DNA from: Deltaproteobacteria bacterium
GTDB taxonomy: Bacteria > Desulfobacterota > B13-G15 > RBG-16-54-18
Direction of reading: 5' to 3'
Assembly: GCA_019308925.1 (NCBI GenBank)
Contig: JAFDHG010000023.1
Span: forward strand, 1 to 36,712
Length of the DNA stretch: 36,712 nucleotides
Part shown: piece by piece, positions 14,733-21,234 of the stretch
Position numbering within the stretch: the stretch's first letter is position 1
Layout: each line of letters opens with the position of its first letter
The notes under the pieces: model-generated
Database searches by the model: none
What the model was told of the DNA's origin: nothing
What the model saw: the letters and a program-made list of their open reading frames with translations, nothing else
Program-made: the position numbers and the translations under genes

Positions 14733-15652
14733 GGGGATGTCGTCGTCTAAGGAAGACTCCTCTCCTTTTTCCTGGTGATACCGTCGGCATCATAGCGCCG
14801 GCCAGCTACCTCCCCAAAGGGGATGAAGGATATCTGCAGCGGGGGGTGGAGAGGTTGAGGGAGATGGGATTCGCGATCAAATATTCCCCTTCCCTCCTGA
14901 AGAGGAGGTACCTCTACTTGGCCGGAGAGGACGGGGAGCGGGCCCAAGAACTTATGGGGATGTTTCTGGATCCTGAGGTCAAGGCCATCCTTTGCACCCG
15001 TGGAGGCTATGGCGCCCAGCGGATCATCCCCTATTTAGATCCAGACCTCATTCGGGATCATCCCAAACCCTTTGTGGGGTGTAGCGATATAACAGTCCTG
15101 CTCATCTATTTACTGCAAAGGTGTTCTTTGACCCCCTTTCATGGTCCTAACGTGGCCACCCGCCAGTTTGTGGAAGGGGATGAAGCAGTGAGAAGGTCCC
15201 TAAAGCAGGCCCTGACCTCTCCCGATACCTTAGGTGAGGTCAGATGTTCTGTCCTTCGTAGGGGAGAGGCCCAAGGGGAGATCATAGGGGGTTGTTTTTC
15301 TTCCCTGGTGACCACCCTGGGGACCCCTTATGAAATAGATCTGAGAGGTAAGATCCTCTTTTTGGAGGATGTGGATGAACCCCCCTACAAGATAGACCGG
15401 ATGCTCACCCACCTGAAGAGTGCGGGGAAATTGATGGGGGTGAAGGGGATTATCTTTGGCCAGATGCCCGGGTGTGATTCAGGGGACGACCTCTTGCAAG
15501 AGATGATCTTGGACGTCTTTGGGGACTTCGAGGGTCCCCTCCTGTTTGGTTTTCCCTCTGGGCATGGAACCCTGAACCTTACCATCCCCCTCGGGGTAAA
15601 CGTACTGGTGGAAGAGGGGGTGGTGACCTTTCAGGAGGGGGGAGTAGAATGA
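14729..15652 (+). CDS. ldcA: LD-carboxypeptidase (peptidase S66)
   Basis: A 307-residue S66 serine peptidase of the LdcA/MccF family. The Ser-Glu-His triad is visible: Ser119 in VGCSDIT, Glu213 in LFLEDVDE and His279 in FPSGHG. Other signatures are GDTVGIIAPAS and CTRGGYGAQRI. LdcA cleaves the terminal D-Ala from the tetrapeptide of recovered murein peptides in the cytoplasm, giving the tripeptide that Mpl uses. No signal peptide is evident, consistent with a cytoplasmic enzyme. It overlaps both neighbours by ATGA junctions. The MccF-like alternative (immunity to microcin C) is unlikely with Mpl immediately downstream. Confidence 0.92.
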   Translation: MRGCRRLRKTPLLFPGDTVGIIAPASYLPKGDEGYLQRGVERLREMGFAIKYSPSLLKRRYLYLAGEDGERAQELMGMFLDPEVKAILCTRGGYGAQRIIPYLDPDLIRDHPKPFVGCSDITVLLIYLLQRCSLTPFHGPNVATRQFVEGDEAVRRSLKQALTSPDTLGEVRCSVLRRGEAQGEIIGGCFSSLVTTLGTPYEIDLRGKILFLEDVDEPPYKIDRMLTHLKSAGKLMGVKGIIFGQMPGCDSGDDLLQEMILDVFGDFEGPLLFGFPSGHGTLNLTIPLGVNVLVEEGVVTFQEGGVE

Positions 15653-17079
15653 TCGGGATAGAGAAGGGGCAAACGATTTATTTCCTTGGCATAGGCGGGA
15701 TCGCCATGGCCCAAACCGCCCTCCTTCTGCAAGAGATGGGATATGAGGTGAGGGGGTCGGATGTCTCCCTTTATCCCCCTACAGATCGACTTCTGCAAGA
15801 GGGAGGGATTGCTATAGAGGAGGGGTATGACCCTGCCCATCTCTTCCCTCATCCCGATCTGGTGGTGATCGGTAACGCCGTATCCAGGGGTAATCCAGAG
15901 GTGGAGGCCGTCCTGGATGATGGAATCCCCTATCTCTCGCTGCCCGAGTTGGTCCAGGAGGTCCTCCTGCGGGAGAGGCAATCGATGGTAGTGGCCGGCA
16001 CCCATGGAAAGACCACCACGGCATCCCTGCTCGCCTGGCTCCTGTTCAAGGGTGGTCTTGACCCCTCTCTTTTGATTGGGGGGATCCCCCTGAACTTCGG
16101 CCAAGGGTTCCGTTTTGGTAAGGGGGATTGGGTGGTCCTGGAGGGGGATGAGTATGACAGCGCCTTTTTTGACAAGCGCCCCAAGTTTCTTCATTACCTT
16201 CCCCAGGTAGTGATTTTGAATGACATCGAATACGATCATGCCGACATCTACCAGGATCTGGAGGAGGTGAAGCTCTCCTTCCGCCGTCTTCTAGACCTCA
16301 TCCCCCGCAAGGGGATCGCCATCGCCTGTATTGATGATGAAGCCGTAAGAGAGGTGATCTCCCGAGCCCCTTGCCGGGTGGATACCTTCGGGGCAGAGGG
16401 GAGATGGTCGCCAAAGGGGGTAAGGGTGACCCCAAAGGGGACAAGCTTTTGCCTTTACAGGGGAGAGGAGGATCTGGGGGAGTTTGAGATCCCCTTATGG
16501 GGTGAGCACAATCTGAGAAATGCCATGGGGGCTGTGGTAGCTGCCTGCCTCCTTGGCCTTTCCTTGCCGGATATACGGCAGGGGTTGCGGACCTTTCAAG
16601 GGGTCAGGCGTCGGATGGAGGTGGTCGGGGAGGCCCGGGGGATAACGGTAATAGACGACTTTGCCCATCACCCCACTGCCGTGCGCGCGACCCTGCGGGC
16701 GGTAAGGTCCCGTTTTTCCAATGGGCGTCTTTGGGCCATCTTCGAACCCCGCACCCAGACCATGCGCAGGGGGTTTCTGCACAGGGAGCTCGCTTTAGCC
16801 CTGGGGGAGGCCGACCGTGTGGTAATAGGGAGTGTTCCCTCACCCCCAGCCCAGGGAAGTAGATTGGACCCCCAAAGGTTGGTGCAAGATATCAAGGGGG
16901 CTCAGGGGACTGCTGCCATCTACCTGGAGGATCCAGAGGAGATCACCGCCCATTGTGTCGCAGGGGTGGCCCCTGGAGATGTCATTGTGGTTATGAGCAG
17001 TGGCTATTTTGCTGGCCTTCCAGGGAGGATATCCAACGCCCTAAACCCTCGTGAGGGTTTACACTCACTCCGCCCATGA
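15649..17079 (+). CDS. mpl: UDP-MurNAc:murein tripeptide ligase
   Basis: A 476-residue Mur ligase. The N-terminal Rossmann domain (YFLGIGGIAMAQTALLLQEMGY, GSDVS) binds UDP-MurNAc. The ATP P-loop GTHGKTTT is at residues 117-124. The LEGDEYDSAFFDKRPKFLHY block is diagnostic of Mpl rather than MurC, with ILNDIEYDHADIY and the C-terminal domain signatures DDFAHHPTA and FEPRTQTMRR following. Mpl reattaches the recycled tripeptide L-Ala-D-Glu-meso-DAP to UDP-MurNAc. The last 15 or so residues (NALNPREGLHSLRP) are encoded by the first hairpin of the repeat array that starts at 17043, so the C-terminal tail is probably repeat-derived. Confidence 0.93.
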   Translation: MIGIEKGQTIYFLGIGGIAMAQTALLLQEMGYEVRGSDVSLYPPTDRLLQEGGIAIEEGYDPAHLFPHPDLVVIGNAVSRGNPEVEAVLDDGIPYLSLPELVQEVLLRERQSMVVAGTHGKTTTASLLAWLLFKGGLDPSLLIGGIPLNFGQGFRFGKGDWVVLEGDEYDSAFFDKRPKFLHYLPQVVILNDIEYDHADIYQDLEEVKLSFRRLLDLIPRKGIAIACIDDEAVREVISRAPCRVDTFGAEGRWSPKGVRVTPKGTSFCLYRGEEDLGEFEIPLWGEHNLRNAMGAVVAACLLGLSLPDIRQGLRTFQGVRRRMEVVGEARGITVIDDFAHHPTAVRATLRAVRSRFSNGRLWAIFEPRTQTMRRGFLHRELALALGEADRVVIGSVPSPPAQGSRLDPQRLVQDIKGAQGTAAIYLEDPEEITAHCVAGVAPGDVIVVMSSGYFAGLPGRISNALNPREGLHSLRP

Positions 17080-17358
17080 AAACACCTCGCTCCAAGGTTC
17101 GGCCTCCCGTTGAGGGGGTTCACTCCCCTCAAACTTCCCCGACAGGTCTTCGACCTGTCTCTGGGGGGAATTCTCCACTCCCCTACAAAGGATGTGCCAA
17201 GGCACATCTCTCTGGGGGCGCAGCCCCCAGGCCCCCAAAAAGGAATTTCCTTATTGAGGTATTAGGGGGTTAAAGCCCCCTAAAGAAACGACCTGAAGGT
17301 CGTCAGGGTTTCAGGGGGTTTGCCCCCTGAAGTAGGGGTTTCAAAAAACCTTGAGGTT
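17043..17358 (+). repeat. Array of about ten consecutive short hairpins
   Basis: Perfect or near-perfect stems follow one another: AAACCCTC/GAGGGTTT (17043-17060), TTGAGGGG/CCCCTCAA (17110-17132), GACAGGTC/GACCTGTC (17141-17159), GATGTGCC/GGCACATC (17191-17208), CTGGGGGC/GCCCCCAG (17212-17230), AAGGA/TCCTT (17240-17252), TTAGGGGG/CCCCCTAA (17262-17283), ACGACCT/AGGTCGT (17288-17303), TCAGGGGG/CCCCCTGA (17311-17330) and AACCT/AGGTT (17347-17358). The third is also nested inside TTCCCC/GGGGAA. Loops are mostly 2-7 bases. Stems differ in sequence, so this is not a simple tandem repeat. It fills the gap between mpl and the CCA-adding enzyme gene, and I see no coding frame. It may act as a terminator or RNA-stabilising element or be a mobile repeat of unknown type. 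Confidence 0.8.
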
Positions 17359-17378
17359 GAAGGAACTTTCATGTTATC

Positions 17379-17412
17379 AATTTATCGTGAAAAGGTATTT
17401 TCACGGTAAATT
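17379..17412 (+). promoter_or_regulatory. 15-bp inverted repeat upstream of the CCA-adding enzyme gene
   Basis: The left arm 17379-17393 (AATTTATCGTGAAAA) pairs with 17398-17412 across a GGTA loop, with one G-T wobble. A TTGACA at 17414-17419 follows directly, but I find no good -10 at the right distance. The size and position suit a protein-binding operator or an RNA hairpin in the leader of the gene at 17453. Unlike the adjacent array, it is AT-rich. Confidence 0.5.
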
Positions 17413-17452
17413 CTTGACATCTTCTGCCCTGATCTGGCACAGAGATGAGACT

Positions 17453-18847
17453 ATGGTCAGCGAGATAGAGGATCCTGGCAAGGTGGAAAAGAGGATCTTG
17501 GATGATCCCATCATTCAGCGGGTGGTGGAGCTTGCCCGCCGGAGGGAGGCACACCTCTATCTGGTGGGAGGCGCTATCCGCGACTTCCTCCTGGACAAAG
17601 AGGTCAGGGATTACGATTTTGTCATGCAGGAGATGGAGATATCCTTTCTGGATCAATTGGGGGCCCTCTTTGAGGCCACCTATTTCTCCATGGGTAAGGG
17701 GAGGCAGGAGCAGGCTTACCGTCTGGTCAAGGAAGAGAAGACCCTCGACTTCACCGTGATGGTGGGTAATAATATCCATCAAGACTTGATGAGGAGGGAC
17801 TTCACCATCAACGCCATCGCCTATTCCTTTGACGAACGACGGTTTTACGCCCCCTCTCAGTCCATGAAGGACCTGAAAGAGTGTAAGATCGATCTCATCT
17901 CCCCCCAGGCCGTGGAGATGGACCCGCTGCGCATGCTCAGGGCGATCCGCTACCGATGCACCTTGCCCCATTTTGATCTTACCGAAAGGTTGAGAGAGGA
18001 GATCAGGCGCCAAAAGAGGTTGGTCCAGGGGGTGGCCCCGGAGAGAATCAGAGGAGAGATGGACGAGATCATCCTCTCCCCTTCCCCTGCCCAAGGCCTG
18101 CAGTTGATGCGCGGCCTAGGGCTCCTAACCGAAATCTTTCCGGAGATGGTTCCCCTGGAAGGCCTCCCCCAGGGGCGACATCACACCACCGATGCCCTCT
18201 CCCATACCATCGAGGTAGTGGGAAAGGTAGTTGAGATCATTAGAGAGGGTCCTCCTTTTTCTTTCCAACCCTCCATGCAGGAGCGCCTCATCCTGGGATA
18301 TGGCGCCTTGTTCCATGACCTTGGTAAGCCCGCCACCAAGATGATAGATGAAGGGGGTGAGGTGCATTTTTATGGTCACCCTCAGCACTCCTCCCGCCTG
18401 GCCCAGGGGATCATGAGGCGTCTGAAGTTCCCCAACAGGTTGAGGGCTGAGGTCATCCTCCTGGTGGAGAACCACATGCGCATCCTCACCCTCTCAGCAG
18501 AGGCACCCAAGGATAAGGCCTTGCGGAGGCTCATCCACGCCATGGGAGAAGGGATCAGATCGTTGCTGCTGCTGGGTCTAGCCGAGATAGAGGCCAAAGG
18601 GGGCGGAGATGAAGGGGAAAAGGGGCGATTTATGGACCTCTGTCAACGGATATGGGATCTATACGAGGAGGAGGACCTCATCGAGCCCATGCCTTTGCTG
18701 AAGGGGAGGGATCTTTTGACATTGGGCTATTGTCCAGGTCCGCGCCTGGGTGAGATTCTCAAAGAGGTGAAGAGGCGGCAGATTGCAGGGGAGCTGAAGA
18801 ACAGGGAGGATGCCCTGAAGTTCGTCCAGGAAGAATACCCCCTTTAA
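17453..18847 (+). CDS. CCA-adding enzyme / poly(A) polymerase family protein with HD domain
   Basis: A 464-residue class II nucleotidyltransferase. The head domain has LVGGAIRDFLL (Gly39-Gly40, Arg43-Asp44) and the metal-binding Asp53-x-Asp55 in RDYDFVM, then LMRRDFTINAIAY and the DPLRMLRAIRY RNA/nucleotide-binding block. A C-terminal HD domain (LFHDLGKP, His288-Asp289; FYGHPQHSS; LVENHMR) may add phosphohydrolase activity. It probably repairs or builds tRNA 3' CCA ends; a poly(A) polymerase or an A-only/CC-only enzyme cannot be excluded. ATG 17453 is chosen because the homologous region begins about 25 residues later and the upstream frame runs through the inverted repeat. Ribosome site is weak (GAGATGAG). 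Confidence 0.88.
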   Translation: MVSEIEDPGKVEKRILDDPIIQRVVELARRREAHLYLVGGAIRDFLLDKEVRDYDFVMQEMEISFLDQLGALFEATYFSMGKGRQEQAYRLVKEEKTLDFTVMVGNNIHQDLMRRDFTINAIAYSFDERRFYAPSQSMKDLKECKIDLISPQAVEMDPLRMLRAIRYRCTLPHFDLTERLREEIRRQKRLVQGVAPERIRGEMDEIILSPSPAQGLQLMRGLGLLTEIFPEMVPLEGLPQGRHHTTDALSHTIEVVGKVVEIIREGPPFSFQPSMQERLILGYGALFHDLGKPATKMIDEGGEVHFYGHPQHSSRLAQGIMRRLKFPNRLRAEVILLVENHMRILTLSAEAPKDKALRRLIHAMGEGIRSLLLLGLAEIEAKGGGDEGEKGRFMDLCQRIWDLYEEEDLIEPMPLLKGRDLLTLGYCPGPRLGEILKEVKRRQIAGELKNREDALKFVQEEYPL

Positions 18848-18870
18848 CCTTCCGCCGAGGTCAAGGACAT

Positions 18871-18900
18871 TTGACACCCAAGGGGCACATCTTTTATAAT
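18871..18900 (+). promoter_or_regulatory. Promoter for coaD-ispG
   Basis: TTGACA (18871-18876) and a perfect TATAAT (18895-18900) are separated by 18 bases. The coaD ATG lies 42 bases downstream, with a GGAGGAGG ribosome site between. A strong sigma-70-type promoter. Confidence 0.75.
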
Positions 18901-18942
18901 AAGTTATTAGAACCCGTAACCCCTTGATGCCGGAGGAGGAGT

Positions 18943-19449
18943 ATGGAGGAGAAGATCGCAGTCTATCCCGGGTCCTTTGACCCTGTCACCTACGGTCACA
19001 TCGACATCATCAAGCGGGCGCTCAAGATCTTTGACAAGGTCATCGTGGCCGTGGCCCATAACTACGACAAGAAGTTCCTCTTCACCCCCGGGGAGAGGGT
19101 GGAGATGATCGAAGAGGCGTTGAAGGGCTCCCACAATGTCATTGTGGAGAGCTTTGAGGGGCTCCTGATGGAATACATGAAGGGGACCAACGCCAAGGTG
19201 GTATTGCGTGGGCTTAGGGCAACCTCGGACTTCGAATATGAGTATCATATGGCCTCTATGAACCGCAGCCTAAACAAAGATATCGATACCCTTTTCATGG
19301 TAACGGGCAAGGACTACTTTTTCATCAGTTCCAGGACCATCAAGGAGGTGACCAGTCTTGGAGGGTCGGTGGAGGGATTGGTGCCGGAAAATGTGGCCCG
19401 GAAGCTGAGGGAGAAGTTTGCCCCACTCCACCGTCCTCACCATAAATGA
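18943..19449 (+). CDS. coaD: Phosphopantetheine adenylyltransferase
   Basis: A 168-residue enzyme for the penultimate step of coenzyme A synthesis, transferring AMP from ATP to 4'-phosphopantetheine. The family pattern is complete: YPGSFDPVTYGHIDII with the T/HxGH nucleotidyl-transfer motif, FTPGERVEMI, VVLRGLRATSDFEYEY and the ATP-binding ISSRTIKE. Length is normal. GGAGGAGG precedes the ATG. The stop overlaps the ispG start as ATGA, so the two are co-translated. Confidence 0.97.
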   Translation: MEEKIAVYPGSFDPVTYGHIDIIKRALKIFDKVIVAVAHNYDKKFLFTPGERVEMIEEALKGSHNVIVESFEGLLMEYMKGTNAKVVLRGLRATSDFEYEYHMASMNRSLNKDIDTLFMVTGKDYFFISSRTIKEVTSLGGSVEGLVPENVARKLREKFAPLHRPHHK

Positions 19450-20504
19450 TCCCAAGAGAAAAGACCCGACAGATCTCCGTAGGGGGGGTCCTGATTGGTG
19501 GAGGGGCCCCAATAGTTGTGCAGTCCATGACCACTACCCATCCCCTTGATGTGGCCTCCACCATGGGGGAAATCGAGAGGATGGAAAGGGCCGGATGTGA
19601 GCTCGTTCGGGTGGCTGTACCGGATAAGAAGGCCATCAGGGGATTGCAGCAGGTCGTCCGCAGCTCACCTCTGCCCCTCATTGCCGATGTCCACTTCGAT
19701 CATCGCCTGGCGCTGCTGGCCCTGGAGGCAGGGGTGGATGGCCTGAGGATCAATCCAGGTACCATCCCCCATAGGGATAGATTGCGGGAGATCATCGTTG
19801 AGGCCAGTGGGAGGGGGGTGCCGATCAGGATTGGGATAAATACGGGCTCGTTGGAGGGCCACATCCTGGATAGATTTGGCCGGGCCACCCCTGAAGCCAT
19901 GGTGGAAAGTGCCTTGGAGTGCATCAAGCTCTGTGAGGACGTAGGGCATAGGGCCATCAAGGTCTCTCTGAAGGCCTCTGACGTCCCCAGGACCGTGGAG
20001 GCCTATCGCCTCTTCTCTCAGAGGTCAGATTATCCCCTCCACCTGGGGGTCACCGAGGCGGGTCCCCCCTTCAGCGGGGTCATCAAGTCAGCGGTGGCCC
20101 TGGGGGTCCTCTTGGGCGAAGGGATAGGGGATACCATTCGGGTCTCCTTGACCGGTGACCCGGTGCTGGAGGTAAGGGCGGCGTACGATATCCTGCGGGC
20201 CCTGCGCATAAGGGAGCGAGGAGTGGAGATCATCTCATGCCCCACCTGTGGGAGGTGTGAGGTGGAACTCATCCCCCTGGTGGAGGAGGTCCAGGAAAGG
20301 CTGGAACATATCCAGACCCCTCTCACCGTGGCTGTGATGGGTTGTGTGGTGAACGGTCCGGGGGAGGCTAAGGAGGCCGATGTGGGGATCGCCGGAGGGA
20401 AGGGGATGGGTCTCCTTTTCAAAAAAGGTAAGGTCATCGAGAAGGTAAAAGAGGGGGAATGGGTGAAGAGGTTGGTCGAGGAGGTGGAGAGGATGATTGG
20501 TTAA
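19446..20504 (+). CDS. ispG: 4-hydroxy-3-methylbut-2-enyl diphosphate synthase
   Basis: A 352-residue IspG (GcpE) of the MEP isoprenoid pathway, converting MEcPP to HMBPP with a 4Fe-4S cluster. Features: VGGVLIGGGAPIVVQSMTTT at the N-terminus, LIADVHFDHRLAL, LRINPGTI, GINTGSLE, and the C-terminal cluster ligands Cys265 and Cys268 (SCPTCGRC) with Cys300 and the Glu of GCVVNGPGE. It is the short two-domain bacterial form. The start is coupled to coaD. The TAA stop shares TTAA with the stop of the opposing CDP-alcohol phosphatidyltransferase gene. Confidence 0.97.
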   Translation: MIPREKTRQISVGGVLIGGGAPIVVQSMTTTHPLDVASTMGEIERMERAGCELVRVAVPDKKAIRGLQQVVRSSPLPLIADVHFDHRLALLALEAGVDGLRINPGTIPHRDRLREIIVEASGRGVPIRIGINTGSLEGHILDRFGRATPEAMVESALECIKLCEDVGHRAIKVSLKASDVPRTVEAYRLFSQRSDYPLHLGVTEAGPPFSGVIKSAVALGVLLGEGIGDTIRVSLTGDPVLEVRAAYDILRALRIRERGVEIISCPTCGRCEVELIPLVEEVQERLEHIQTPLTVAVMGCVVNGPGEAKEADVGIAGGKGMGLLFKKGKVIEKVKEGEWVKRLVEEVERMIG

Positions 20505-21079
20505 CCCCCTTTCAGCATTTTTCTGGTATAGAGGATTCTATGGATGACGGTGATATGGGTGAGGATGGTTAGGATCAAGAGGATGGGGATCATCCAGTCC
20601 AAAAGGGCACCACAGGCAAGCAGGATGATCCTCTCCGGCCGCTCCATGATTCCCACCTTACAGGAGGGGATGACCGTTTCCGCCCTCGCCCTGGTAAAGG
20701 GGACCAAGGAACTCCCCATGGCGGCCAGGGAGGTCAAGAGGGTTAGATAGGGGTGCCCTGTATAGGCATAATAGAAAAATAACCCCACAAAGAGGGAGAA
20801 GTCGGAGTACCTATCTATTACCGAGTCGAAAAAGGCGCCAAAGGGGGTTACCCTTCCCTGCGAACGGGCCACTGCCCCATCCAGCAGATCAAAGAGCCCC
20901 GCCACAAGGATGGCTATCCCGCCTACCTTCCATCTCCCCACGGCCAGGGCAAAGGCTGCTCCTAAAGTGACCAGCAGGCCGATGAGGGTCAGGTGGTTGG
21001 GTTTGATAAGGCCCCTGGACCACTCTGCCAATTTATAGAGATAAGGGTCTAACCTATGATTTAACCAGGAGTCCAACAT
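20501..21079 (-). CDS. CDP-alcohol phosphatidyltransferase family protein
   Basis: A 192-residue integral membrane enzyme that joins a CDP-activated alcohol (usually CDP-diacylglycerol) to an acceptor alcohol. The signature D-x2-DG-x2-AR-x8-G-x3-D-x3-D is complete at residues 64-89 (FDLLDGAVARS, GAFFDSVIDRYSD), inside about six hydrophobic segments. I chose ATG 21079 (MLDSWLNHRLDP, GGAGG about 9 bases upstream) because this is the usual family N-terminus; a TTG 75 bases upstream is the alternative. The acceptor, inositol-phosphate or glycerol-phosphate type, cannot be assigned. It converges with ispG with overlapping stops and diverges from the activase gene. Confidence 0.9.
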   Translation of the reverse strand: MLDSWLNHRLDPYLYKLAEWSRGLIKPNHLTLIGLLVTLGAAFALAVGRWKVGGIAILVAGLFDLLDGAVARSQGRVTPFGAFFDSVIDRYSDFSLFVGLFFYYAYTGHPYLTLLTSLAAMGSSLVPFTRARAETVIPSCKVGIMERPERIILLACGALLDWMIPILLILTILTHITVIHRILYTRKMLKGG

Positions 21080-21162
21080 GGAGTTGCGCCTCCAACGATA
21101 GGTCTCCCCTATTATAGGGTTTAGGTGGGAAAAGTCAAAATAAAACTCTGTCAAATTTCTCC

Positions 21163-21190
21163 TTGCAAAAAGATGACAAAATCTTATAAT
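21163..21190 (+). promoter_or_regulatory. Promoter for the acyl-CoA dehydratase activase gene
   Basis: TTGCAA (21163-21168), a 16-base spacer and a perfect TATAAT (21185-21190) lie 44 bases before ATG 21235, with GAAGGGAGGGG as ribosome site. Confidence 0.7.
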
Positions 21191-21234
21191 AACTTTCTTC
21201 CAATGATAGTGGTCGTATAAGAAGGGAGGGGAAA

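Noticed and set aside
17076-17273. 65-codon frame through the hairpin array
   Set aside because: It consists of the hairpin sequences read as protein, with no ribosome site and no protein-like pattern.
17043-17358. CRISPR array
   Set aside because: There is no constant repeat and no regular spacing; every stem has a different sequence.
20501-20504. Overlapping convergent stops of ispG and the CDP-alcohol phosphatidyltransferase as a special regulatory site
   Set aside because: TTAA simply provides a stop on both strands; such tight convergent ends are common in compact genomes.
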